A stretch of 64,000 nt of DNA, taken from the NCBI GenBank assembly GCA_963556195.1, contig OY744531.1:107745120-107809119 (forward strand), given 5' to 3'. Under the pieces are notes generated by a model. The model was given only the letters and a program-made list of their open reading frames with translations. It was not told the origin of the DNA and did not search any database. Shown one piece after another: positions 21,269 through 34,260 of this stretch; position 1 is the stretch's first letter, and every line of letters starts with the position of its first letter. The translations under genes and the position numbers were made by a program. Origin of the DNA: Sepiola atlantica. Taxonomy: Eukaryota > Mollusca > Cephalopoda > Sepiida > Sepiolidae.

Positions 21269-21296
21269 CCCTAAACCCAAACCCTAAACCCAAACC

Positions 21297-21334
<38 letters not shown>

Positions 21335-21507
21335 CTAAACCCTAAACTCTAACCCTAAACCCTAACCCTAACCCTAAACCCTAACCTTAACCCTAAACCC
21401 TAACCTAACCCTAAACTCTAACCCTAAACCCTAACCCTAACCTTAACCCTAACCCTAAACCCTAGCCCTAAACCCTAAACCCTAACCTTAACCCTAAACC
21501 CTAAACC

Positions 21508-21546
<39 letters not shown>

Positions 21547-21587
21547 TACCCTAAACCCTAACCTTAACCCAAACCTTTACCCTAAAT

Positions 21588-21621
<34 letters not shown>

Positions 21622-21623
21622 TT
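21118..21623 (-). repeat. Mixed CCCTAA / CCCTAAA telomere-like tract, 0.5 kb
   Basis: About 75 units alternating 6-mers (CCCTAA) and 7-mers (CCCTAAA, the plant-type repeat complement), with occasional 8-mers and CCTTAA variants. The C-rich strand is on plus. It begins directly at the end of the direct repeat CAGTTAGACTAGTAT. Confidence 0.92.
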
Positions 21624-21883
21624 TGGTTGTCCGTGTCACAGATGTATTGATCACCCATACTCTCTTACTTATCCTTCTTTATTTTTTCACATGCAATATG
21701 GCCAACATATATATGTGACTTAAATGAGTTCACGGTTGAAGGGTGAATCGCAGTTCTTCACGGAGTTCTGAGCAATGCTCAACTTCCTCGATCCACTGAC
21801 CTTTCTCAGAGTTCTAAAAAGAAACTTCTCGTTAGGGATCATCCTCTGTTACTAATTACTGTTTTCTATTTTCTCCCACAGAT

Positions 21884-22014
21884 GTGTATGTCTATATGAA
21901 TTAGTGCATGTGTATGTCTATATGAATGAGTGCATGTGTATGTCTATATGAATTAGTGTATGTGTATGTCTATATGAATTAGTGCATGTGTATGTCTATA
22001 TGAATTAGTGCATG
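21884..22014 (+). repeat. 26-bp tandem repeat, five copies
   Basis: Units contain ATGTGTATGTCTATATGAAT followed by TAGTGC or a close variant. Confidence 0.92.
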
Positions 22015-22169
22015 TAAGTGGTAATGTGAGACTATGTGTGTGGGTAGGTTTACCTTGTTCTGTTTCTGTGTGTGTGAGTCATAGTGGTTTGCTTCTGTTC
22101 GCCAGTGTGTGAGTAGGTGTGCGCGCGGCAAGGAAAGCTTGTACATGCATTTTAAAGTGTTCTGTTCCT

Positions 22170-22505
22170 CTTGTCGCCCGGCCAAAGACCGGGGGGTTGA
22201 GGGGGAGCGTAATTCTTGTGTGTTCTTTCGAGGTGCGTCGCTTGGGTCTGTCTGGAGAACTCTGTTTATTGCCTCGTTTTCATAGTACGTTATAGAGTTC
22301 GCGTCGGCTTTCCAATTTAAGATAGACGTGTTAGATTTTGACTTTGAAACGATATTCATTGGTTGAAAAATATTGAGTTAACGCGTTTTTGTTAAGAACC
22401 CTTGCTTTTGGGAATTAAAGGGGAGAGCGTATCCTAACGAAGCAGGGAAAGGAAGAGGGTAGCAATTCAAGCCTTTTGTTTTTGGGGCGTTCGTCTGGAT
22501 CGCAT
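22170..22505 (+). mobile_element. Possible LTR 3' part with primer-binding-site-like sequence
   Basis: A GC-richer stretch ends in TTGGGGCGTTCGTCTGGATC (about 22480-22500). This resembles the retroviral tRNA-primer sites that begin TGGGGGCTCGTCC. A purine-rich GGGGGTTGAGGGGGAGCG lies upstream at about 22191. No second LTR and no gag follow in the expected place, so the call rests only on resemblance. Confidence 0.25.
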
Positions 22506-22755
22506 CTCGGTCCACTACAAACTTTCATGTTAAAACGACCAAGATGGCGTAATTACATTCATAGTGAATTTTGCAATAAACATAAAATGATATAACAAAG
22601 TCAAATGCTTCAATTAAATAAAGTAAAGTTATTCCATGTGTGATAACAAAAAATTGTTTGAATTGCAACAAATTAGAGTAAAACCAAGCAGAAACATAAA
22701 AATGTTGTGGCATTATTTAACTGGGAAGGAGAAAGGGAGACTCTCAAATCTCCAT

Positions 22756-23508
22756 ACCCTAACCTCAAACCTAATCCTAACCCTAACTTTAACCCTAACC
22801 CTAAATGGCACCAGATCGCTATGCCGCCCCTAACCCTAACTCTAACCCCAACCCTAACTCTAACCCTAATTTTAACCCTAACCTTAAATGGCACCAGATC
22901 GCTATGCCGCCCCTAACCCTAACTCTAACCCCAACCCTAACTCTAACCCTAATTTTAACCCTAACCTTAAATGGCACCAGATCGCTATGCCGCCCCTAAC
23001 CCTAACTCTAACCCCAACCCTAACTCTAACCCTAATTTTAACCCTAACCCTAAATGGCACCAGATCGCTATGCCACCCTAACCCTAACTCTAACCCCAAC
23101 CCTAACTCTAACCCTAATTTTAACCCTAACCCTAAATGGCACCAGATCGCTATGCCACCCTAACCCTAACTCTGACCCCAACCCTAACTCTAACCCTAAT
23201 TTTAACCCTAACCCTAAATGGCACCAGATCGCTATGCCACCCTAACCCTAACTCTAACCCCAACCCTAACTCTAACTCTAACTTTAACACTAACCCTAAA
23301 TGGTATCAGATCGCTACGCCGCCTCTAACCCTAACTCTAACTCCAACCCTAACCCTAACTGTAAACGGCACTAGATTGTTACACCGCCTCTAACCTTAAC
23401 CCCAACCCTTACCCTAACCCTAACCCTAAACGGCACCAGATCGCTACGCCGCCCCTAACCCTAACCCTAACTCTAACCCTAACCCTAAACAGCACCAGAT
23501 CGCTAATA
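22756..23508 (-). repeat. 83-bp telomere-related tandem repeat, about nine copies
   Basis: Units of 82-83 bp combine GGCACCAGATCGCTATGCC with a run of CCCTAA-derived hexamers (CTCTAA, CCCCAA, TTTTAA variants in fixed order). Copies diverge toward the right end (GGTATCAGATCG, GGCACTAGATTG). Open frames in it are by-products of the hexamers. Confidence 0.92.
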
Positions 23509-23821
23509 CTTAACAGAACATGCAGTGGAAGACAACGCAATGAACAGACAATGCATTGAGTGGCATCATTTTGTTTCTATATTAATTTGTGTTATACTTT
23601 TCGTGTACTATATCTAATTAAGTATACTTGGAATGAGTCAACATTTGTAGAAAAAACATTGGTTAAGTTTTCGAGTTGTGACAACACCTACCGGCCGAAA
23701 AGAGAATGCGATGCTTCGCCAGAGTGGGGAGGATTCTCTTTGCAGAGGTGGATTTTGTAGGTGCAGCTGATTAGCATATGTGGGGATCAGCTGATGTAAA
23801 TGGAAGGGAGAAAATGAAAAT

Positions 23822-24466
23822 GAGTTTGATGGAACTGCAGCAGTCGTTGAATGGATTGAGAAAGTGGAATTAGTGTGTGACTTATCTGGAGTGAAGCTGC
23901 TTGATCATGTCATCTCACTTTGGATAACAGGGGTTGGGGGGGGGGGGGGGTAGGCGGGCGAGTTTTCAGTTTACCAACAACTGACTAATGAAGAGAAATC
24001 CCATGCAGCACGAATTACAGATGACAGATTTACTGCCTTTGCCAAGTTCGAGGTACGCGTGTTGCGTCCAGGCGAGACCGTAGATATGTATTTGGCAGAT
24101 TTGCGGAAACTGTCAGTCCTATTTGGAAAAAAACCCAGATCATGTGATGTGTTGGTACGAAGGCTCCCTTACCATGTGAAAAGGTTGTTGCGGTCCTCCT
24201 TCAGAGTGGATGATCTGACCTAAGAAGAACTGTTGTCTCTAACTCGAACGCTGTTATCGGTGCAACAAGACTGGTCATCTGGTCAGAAATTGTCCGGGAA
24301 ACGAAGTTGGCGACGAGACATCAGCGACAGTCAGAATGTGAACTCGGCGCTACTTACCATTGCAATTTATCTTGATGATGCTCCGTGCTTAGCCATCCTC
24401 GAAACTGGGTGCTCACGTTCCATCTATGCTCGACACACCAGCGCACTTGCTGTAGAACAACAATAA
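23822..24466 (+). pseudogene. Ty3/Gypsy gag-protease remnant
   Basis: From 23822 the plus strand reads VVEWIEKVELVCDLSGVK, a start typical of Gypsy gag. A poly-G run at about 23935-23950 breaks the frame. It resumes as FSVYQQLTNEEK, FAKFEVRVLRPGETVDMYL and ADLRKLSVLFG to a stop near 24221. In another frame, CYRCNKTGHLVRNC (24252-24293) is a complete CCHC zinc knuckle. Next comes the protease block AILETGCSRSI, where the catalytic DTG aspartate is replaced by glutamate (codon at 24401). The element ends abruptly about 160 bp before the 17-kb satellite. Gag and protease would package and mature virus-like particles; this copy cannot. Confidence 0.85.
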
Positions 24467-26093
24467 TAATGCCTAGTGTAAATGATTGCCAGTTAATATG
24501 TAGGATCCTCTTCAGGCAAATTTTGTAGAACCTCTCAAAAGTCTTACTGTATTCGTGGTTATTGGTCCATGGTTCAAAGGAATACAGAGGAATACATAAG
24601 ATGCACGATTTGAAAACACAAAGTTTTGTTTTGATACTAAATAGATCTTACGTGATTGTTTTGATAGTAAATGGATCCTACGTGATTGTTTTGATAGTAG
24701 ATGGATCTTACGTGATTGTTTTGATAGTAAATGGATCTTACGTGATTGTTTTGATAGTAAATGGATCCTACGTGATTGTTTTGATAGTAAATGGATCTTA
24801 CGTGATTGTTTTGATAGTAAATGGATCTTACGTGATTGGTTTGATTTACAAATGGATCTTACGTGATTGTTTTGATAGTAAATGGATCTTACGTGATTGT
24901 TTTGATAGTAAATGGATCTTACGTGATTGTTTTGATAGTAAATGGATCTTACGTGATTGTTTTGATAGTAAATGGATCTTACGTGATTGGTTTGATTTAC
25001 AAATGGATCTTACGTGATTGTTTTGATAGTAAATGGATCTTACGTGATTGTTTTGATAGTAAATGGATCCTACGTGATTGTTTTGATAGTAAATGGATCT
25101 TACGTGATTGTTTTGATCGTAAATGGATCTTACGTGATTGGTTTGATTTACAAATGGATCTTACGTGATTGTTTTGATAGTAAATGGATCTTACGTGATT
25201 GTTTTGATAGTAAATGGATCCTACGTGATTGTTTTGATAGTAAATGGATCCTACGTGATTGTTTTGATAGTAGATGGATCTTACGTGATTGTTTTGATAG
25301 TAAATGGATCTTACGTGATTGTTTTGATAGTAAATGGATCTTACGTGATTGTTTTGATAGTAAATGGATCTTACGTGATTGTTTTGATAGTAAATGGATC
25401 TTACGTGATTGTTTTGATAGTAAATGGATCTTACGTGATTGTTTTGATAGTAACTGGATCTTACGTGATTGTTTTGATATTAAATGGATCTTACGTGATT
25501 GTTTTGATAGTAAATGGATCCTACGTGATTGTTTTGATAGTAGATGGATCTTACGTGATTGTTTTGATAGTAAATGGATCTTACGTGATTGTTTTGATAG
25601 TAAATGGATCTTACGTGATTGTTTTGATAGTAAATGGATCTTACGTGATTGTTTTGATAGTAAATGGATCCTACGTGATCGTTTTGATAGTAAATGGATC
25701 TTACGTGATTGTTTTGATAGTAAATGGATCTTACGTAATTGTTTCGATTGTAAATGGATCTTACGTGATTGTTTTGATAGTAAATGGATCCTACGTGATT
25801 GTTTTGATAGTAAATGGATCTTACGTGATTGTTTTGATAGTAAATGGATATTACGTAATTGTTTCGATAGTAAATAGATCTTACGTGATTGTTTTGATAG
25901 TAAATGGATCTTACGTGATTGTTTTGATAGTAAATGGATCTTACGTAATTGTTTCGATAGTAAATGGATCTTACGTGATTGTTTTGATAGTAAATGGATC
26001 CTACGTGATTGTTTTGATAGTAAATGGATCTTACGTGATTGTTTTGATAGTAAATGGATCTTACGTAATGTTTCGATAGTAAATGGATCTTAA

Positions 26094-28973
26094 GTGAATG
26101 TTTTGATAGTAAATGGATCCTACGTGATTGTTTTGATAGTAAATGGATCTTACGTGATTGTTTTGATAGTAAATGGATCTTACGTGATTGTTTTGATAGT
26201 AAATGGATTTTACGTTATTGTTTTGATAGTAAATGGATCTTACGTGATTGTTTTGATAGTAAATGGATCTTACGTGATTGTTTTGATAGTAAATGGATCC
26301 TACGTGATTGTTTTGATAGTAAATGGATCCTACGTGATTTTTTTGATAGTAAATGGATCTTACGTGATTGTTTTGATAGTAAATGGATCCTACGTGATTG
26401 TTTTGATAGTAAATGGATCTTACGTGATTGTTTTGATAGTAAATGGATCTTACGTGATTGTTTTGATAGTAAATGGATCTTACGTGATTGTTTTGATAGT
26501 AAATGGATCTTACGTGATTGTTTTGATAGTAAATGGATCCTACGTGATTGTTTTGATAGTAAATGGATCCTACGTGATTGTTTTGATAGTAAATGGATCT
26601 TACGGTATTGTTTTGATAGTAAATGGATCTTACGTGATTGTTTTGATAGTAAATGGATCTTACGTGATTGTTTTGATAGTAAATGGATCTTACGTGATTG
26701 TTTTGATAGTAAATGGATCTTACGTGATTGTTTTGATAGTAAATGAATCTTACGTGATTGTTTTGATAGTAACTGGATCCTACGTGATTGTTTTGATAGT
26801 AAATGGATCCTACGTGATTGTTTTGATAGTAAATAGATCTTACGTGATTGTTTTGATAGTAAATGGATCTTACGTGATTGTTTTGATAGTAAATGGATCT
26901 TACGTGATTGTTTTGATAGTAAATGGATCTTACGTGATTGGTTTGATTTACAAATGGATCTTACGGTATTGTTTTGATAGTAAATGGATCTTACGTGATT
27001 GTTTTGATAGTAAATGGATCTTACGTGATTGTTTTGATAGTAAATGGATCTTACGTGATTGTTTTGATAGTAAATGGATCTTACGTGATTGTTTTGATAG
27101 TAAATGGATCTTACGTAATGTTTCGATAGTAAAAGGATCTTAAGTGAATGTTTTGATAGTAAATGGATCCTACGTGATTGTTTTGATAGTAAATGGATCT
27201 TACGTGATTGTTTTGATAGTAAATGGATCTTACGTGATTGTTTTGATAGTAAATGGATTTTACGTTATTGTTTTGATAGTAAATGGATCTTACGTGATTG
27301 TTTTGATAGTAAATGGATCTTACGTGATTGTTTTGATAGTAAATGGATCCTACGTGATTGTTTTGATAGTAAATGGATCCTACGTGATTGTTTTGATAGT
27401 AAATGGATCCTTCGTGATTTTTTTGATAGTAAATGGATCTTACGTGATTGTTTTGATAGTAAATGGATCCTACGTGATTGTTTTGATAGTAAATGGATCT
27501 TACGTGATTGTTTTGATAGTAAATGGATCTTACGTGATTGTTTTGATAGTAAATGGATCTTACGTGATTGTTTTGATAGTAAATGGATCCTACGTGATTG
27601 TTTTGATAGTAAATGGATCCTACGTGATTGTTTTGATAGTAAATGGATCTTACGGTATTGTTTTGATAGTAAATGGATCTTACGTGATTGTTTTGATAGT
27701 AAATGGATCTTACGTGATTGTTTTGATAGTAAATGGATCTTACGTGATTGTTTTGATAGTAAATGGATCTTACGTGATTGTTTTGATAGTAAATGGATCT
27801 TACGTGATTGTTTTGATAGTAAATGGATCTTACGTGATTGTTTTGATAGTAACTGGATCCTACGTGATTGTTTTGATAGTAAATAGATCCTACGTGATTG
27901 TTTTGATAGTAAATGGATCTTACGTGATTGTTTTGATAGTAAATGGATCCTACGTGATTGTTTTGATAGTAAATGGATCTTACGTGATTGTTTTGATAGT
28001 AAATGGATCTTACGTGATTGGTTTGATTTACAAATGGATCTTACGGTATTGTTTTGATAGTAAATGGATCTTACGTGATTGTTTTGATAGTAAATGGATC
28101 TTACGTGATTGTTTTGATAGTAAATGGATCTTACGTGATTGTTTTGATAGTAAATGGATCCTACGTGATTGTTTTGATAGTAAATGGATCTTACGGTATT
28201 GTTTTGATAGTAAATGGATCTTACGTGATTGTTTTGATAGTAAATGGATCCTACGTGATTGTTTTGATAGTAAATGGATCTTACGTGATTGTTTTGATAG
28301 TAAATGGATCTTACGTGATTGTTTTGATAGTAAATGGATCCTACGTGATTGTTTTGATAGTAAATGGATCCTACGTGATTTTTTTGATAGTAAATGGATC
28401 TTACGTGATTGTTTTGATAGTAAATGGATCTTACGTGATTGTTTTGATAGTAAATGGACCATACGTTATTGTTTTGATAGTAAATGGATCTTACGTGATT
28501 GTTTTGATAGTAAATGGATCTTACGTGATTGTTTTGATAGTAAATGGATCCTACGTGATTGTTTTGATAGTAAATGGATCTTACGTGATTGTTTTGATAG
28601 TAAATAGATCTTACGTAATTGTTTCGATAGTAAATGGATCTTACGTGATTGTTTTGATAGTAAATGGATCCTACGTGATTGTTTTGATAGTAAATGGATC
28701 TTACGTGATTGTTTTGATAGTAAATGGATATTACGTAATTGTTTCGATAGTAAATAGATCTTACGTGATTGTTTTGATAGTAAATGGATCTTACGTGATT
28801 GTTTTGATAGTAAATGGATCTTACGTAATTGTTTCGATAGTAAATGGATCTTACGTGATTGTTTTGATAGTAAATGGATCCTACGTGATTGTTTTGATAG
28901 TAAATGGATCTTACGTGATTGTTTTGATAGTAAATGGATCTTACGTAATGTTTCGATAGTAAATGGATCTTAA
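26094..28973. repeat. Higher-order blocks of 1050 and 1830 bp within the 30-bp satellite
   Basis: The rare signature CGTAATGTTTCGATAG followed by TTAAGTGAATG occurs at about 26064, 27114 and 28944, giving blocks of 35 and 61 monomers. After each signature the same order of variants follows (a GATTTTACGTTATTG monomer about 110 bp in, then two or three GGATCC monomers). The 25.8-26.1 kb pattern repeats 2880 bp later at 28.7-29.0 kb. Confidence 0.85.
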
Positions 28974-31900
28974 GTGAATGTTTTGATAGTAAATGGATCC
29001 TACGTGATTGTTTTGATAGTAAATGGATCTTACGTGATTGTTTTGATAGTAAATGGATCTTACGTGATTGTTTTGATAGTAAATGGATTTTACGTTATTG
29101 TTTTGATAGTAAATGGATCTTACGTGATTGTTTTGATAGTAAATGGATCTTACGTGATTGTTTTGATAGTAAATGGATCCTACGTGATTGTTTTGATAGT
29201 AAATGGATCCTACGTGATTGTTTTGATAGTAAATGGATCCTACGTGATTTTTTTGATAGTAAATGGATCTTACGTGATTGTTTTGATAGTAAATGGATCC
29301 TACGTGATTGTTTTAATAGTAAATGGATCTTACGTGATTGTTTTGATAGTAAATGGATCTTACGTGATTGTTTTTATAGTAAATGGATCTTACGTGATTG
29401 TTTTGATAGTAAATGGATCCTACGTGATTGCTTTGATAGTAAATGGATCCTACGTGATTGTTTTGATAGTAAATGGATCTTACGGTATTGTTTTGATAGT
29501 AAATGGATCTTACGTGATTGTTTTGATAGTAAATGGATCTTACGTGATTGTTTTGATAGTAAATGGATCTTACATGATTGTTTTGATAGTAAATGGATCT
29601 TACGTGATTGTTTTGATAGTAAATGGATCTTACGTGATTGTTTTGATAGTAAATGGATCTTACGTGATTGTTTTGATAGTAACTGGATCCTACGTGATTG
29701 TTTTGATAGTAAATGGATCCTACGTGATTGTTTTGATAGTAAATGGATCTTACGTGATTGTTTTGATAGTAAATGGATCCTACGTGATTGTTTTGATAGT
29801 AAATGGATCTTACGTGATTGTTTTGATAGTAAATGGATCTTACGTGATTGTTTTGATAGTAAATGGATCTTACGGTATTGTTTTGATAGTAAATGGATCT
29901 TACGTGATTGTTTTGATAGTAAATGGATCTTACGTGATTGTTTTGATAGTAAATGGATCTTACGTGATTGTTTTGATAGTAAATGGATCCTACGTGATTG
30001 TTTTGATAGTAAATGGATCTTACGGTATTGTTTTGATAGTAAATGGATCTTACGTGATTGTTTTGATAGTAAATGGATCCTACGTGATTGTTTTGATAGT
30101 AAATGGATCTTACGTGATTGTTTTGATAGTAAATGGATCCTACGTGATTGTTTTGATAGTAAATGGATCCTACGTGATTTTTTTGATAGTAAATGGATCT
30201 TACGTGATTGTTTTGATAGTAAATGGATCTTACGTGATTGTTTTGATAGTAAATGGACCATACGTTATTGTTTTGATAGTAAATGGATCTTACGTGATTG
30301 TTTTGATAGTAAATGGATCTTACGTGATTGTTTTGATAGTAAATGGATCCTACGTGATTGTTTTGATAGTAAATGGATCTTACGTGATTGTTTTGATAGT
30401 AAATGGATCTTACGTGATTGTTTTGATAGTAAATGGATCCTACGTGATTGTTTTGATAGTAAATGGATCTTACGTGATTGTTTTGATAGTAAATGGATCT
30501 TACGTGATTGTTTTGATAGTAAATGGATCTTACGTGATTGTTTTGATAGTAACTGGATCTTACGTGATTGTTTTGATAGTAAATGGATCTTACGGTATTG
30601 TTTTGATAGTAAATGGATCTTACGTGATTGTTTTGATAGTAAATGGATCTTACGTGATTGTTTTGATAGTAAATGGATCTTACGTGATTGTTTTGATAGT
30701 AAATGGATCTTACGTGATTGTTTTGATAGTAAAGGGATCTTACGTGATTGTTTTGATAGTAACTGGATCCTACGTGATTGTTTTGATAGTAAATGGATCC
30801 TACGTGATTGTTTTGATAGTAAATGGATCTTACGTGATTGTTTTGATAGTAAATGGATCCTACGTGATTGTTTTGATAGTAAATGGATCTTACGTGATTG
30901 TTTTGATAGTAAATGGATCTTACGTGATTGTTTTGATAGTAAATGGATCTTACGGTATTGTTTTGATAGTAAATGGATCTTACGTGATTGTTTTGATAGT
31001 AAATGGATCTTACGTGATTGTTTTGATAGTAAATGGATCCTACGTGATTGTTTTGATAGTAAATGGATCTTACGTGATTGTTTTGATAGTAAATGGATCC
31101 TACGTGATTGTTTTGATAGTAAATGGATCTTACGGTATTGTTTTGATAGTAAATGGATTTTACGTGATTGTTTTGATAGTAAATGGATCCTACGTGATTG
31201 TTTTGATAGTAAATGGATCTTACGTGATTGTTTTGATAGTAAATGGATCCTACGTGATTGTTTTGATAGTAAATGGATCCTACGTGATTGTTTTGATAGT
31301 AAATGGATCTTACGTGATTGTTTTGATAGTAAATGGATCTTACGTGATTGTTTTGATAGTAAATGGATCTTACGTGATTGTTTTGATAGTAAATGGATCC
31401 TACGTGATTGTTTTGATAGTAAATGGATCCTACGTGATTGTTTTGATAGTAAATGGATCTTACGGTATTGTTTTGATAGTAAATGGATCTTACGTGATTG
31501 TTTTGATAGTAAATGGATCTTACGTGATTGTTTTGATAGTAAATGGATCTTACGTGATTGTTTTGATAGTAAATGGATCTTACGTGATTGTTTTGATAGT
31601 AAAGGGATCTTACGTGATTGTTTTGATAGTAACTGGATCCTACGTAATTGTTTTGATAGTAAATGGATCCTACGTGATTGTTTTGATAGTAAATGGATCT
31701 TACGTGATTGTTTTGATAGTAAATGGATCCTACGTGATTGTTTTGATAGTAAATGGATCTTACGTGATTGTTTTGATAGTAAATGGATCTTACGTGATTG
31801 TTTTGATAGTAAATGGATCTTACGGTATTGTTTTGATAGTAAATGGATCCTACGTGATTGTTTTGATAGTAAATGGATCTTACGTGATTGTTTTGATAGT

Positions 31901-34260
31901 AAATGGATCTTACGTGATTGTTTTGATAGTAAATGGATCATACGTGATTGTTTTGATAGTAAATGGATCTTACGTGATTGTTTTGATAGTAAATGGATCC
32001 TACGTGATTGTTTTGATAGTAAATGGATCTTACGGTATTGTTTTGATAGTAAATGGATCCTACGTGATTGTTTTGATAGTAAATGGATCTTACGTGATTG
32101 TTTTGATAGTAAATGGATCTTACGTGATTGTTTTGATAGTAAATGGATCCTACGTGATTGTTTTGATAGTAAATGGATCTTACGTGATTGTTTTGATAGT
32201 AAATGGATCCTACGTGATTGTTTTGATAGTAAATGGATCTTACGTGATTGTTTTGATAGTAAATAGATCTTACGTGATTGTTTTGATAGTAAATGGATCC
32301 TACGTGATTGTTTTGATAGTAAATGGATCTTACGGTATTGTTTTGATAGTAAATGGATCTTACGTGATTGTTTTGATAGTAAATAGATCTTACGTGATTG
32401 TTTTGATAGTAAATGGATCTTACGGTATTGTTTTGATAGTAAATGGATCTTACGTGATTGTTTTGATAGTAAATAGATCTTACGTGATTGTTTTGATAGT
32501 AAATGGATCTTACGTGATTGTTTTGATAGTAAATGGATCTTACGTGATTGTTTTGATAGTAAATGGATCTTACGTGATTGTTTTGATAGTAAATAGATCT
32601 TACGTGATTGTTTTGATAGTAAATGGATCTTACGTGATTGTTTTGATAGTAAATGGATCTTACGGTATTGTTTTGATAGTAAATGGATCTTACGTGATTG
32701 TTTTGATAGTAAATAGATCTTACGTGATTGTTTTGATAGTAAATGGATCTTACGGTATTGTTTTGATAGTAAATGGATCTTACGTGATTGTTTTGATAGT
32801 AAATAGATCTTACGGTATTGTTTTGATAGTAAATGGATCTTACGGTATTGTTTTGATAGTAAATGGATCTTACGTGATTGTTTTGATAGTAAATGGATCT
32901 TACGTGATTGTTTTGATAGTAAATGGATCCTACGTGATTGTTTTGATAGTAAATGGATCTTACGGTATTGTTTTGATAGTAAATGGATCCTACGTAATTG
33001 TTTTGATAGTAAATGGATCCTACGTGATTGTTTTGATAGTAAATGGATCTTACGTGATTGTTTTGATAGTAAAGGGATCTTACGTGATTGTTTTGATAGT
33101 AAATGGATCTTACGGTATTGTTTTGATAGTAAATGGATCCTACGTGATTGTTTTGATAGTAAATGGATCTTACGTGATTGTTTTGATAGTAAATGGATCC
33201 TACGTGATTGTTTTGATAGTAAATGGATCTTACGTGATTGTTTTGATAGTAAATGGATCTTACGTGATTGTTTTGATAGTAAATGGATCTTACGGTATTG
33301 TTTTGATAGTAAATTGATCTTACGTGATTGTTTTGATAGTAAATGGATCTTACGTGATTGTTTTGATAGTAAATGGATCCTACGTGATTGTTTTGATAGT
33401 AAATGGATCTTACGTGATTGTTTTGATAGTAAATGGATCCTACGTGATTGTTTTGATAGTAAATGGATCTTACGGTATTGTTTTGATAGTAAATGGATTT
33501 TACGTGATTGTTTTGATAGTAAATGGATCCTACGTGATTGTTTTGATAGTAAATGGATCTTACGTGATTGTTTTGATAGTAAATGGATCCTACGTGATTG
33601 TTTTGATAGTAAATGGATCTTACGGTATTGTTTTGATAGTAAATGGATCTTACGTGATTGTTTTGATAGTAAATGGATCTTACGTGATTGTTTTGATAGT
33701 AAATGAATCTTACGTGATTGTTTTGATAGTAAATGGATCTTACGTGATTGTTTTGATAGTAAAGGGATCTTACGTGATTGTTTTGATAGTAACTGGATCC
33801 TACGTAATTGTTTTGATAGTAAATGGATCCTACGTGATTGTTTTGATAGTAAATGGATCTTACGTGATTGTTTTGATAGTAAATGGATCCTACGTGATTG
33901 TTTTGATAGTAAATGGATCTTACGTGATTGTTTTGATAGTAAATGGATCTTACGTGATTGTTTTGATAGTAAATGGATCTTACGGTATTCTTTTGATAGT
34001 AAATGGATCTTACGTGATTGTTTTGATAGTAAATGGATCTTACGTGATTGTTTTGATAGTAAATGGATCCTACGTGATTGGTTTGATAGTAAATGGATCT
34101 TACGTGATTGTTTTGATAGTAAATGGATCCTACGTGATTGTTTTGATAGTAAATGGATCTTACGGTATTGTTTTGATAGTAAATGGATCTTACGTGATTG
34201 TTTTGATAGTAAATGGATCCTACGTGATTGTTTTGATAGTAAATGGATCTTACGTGATTG

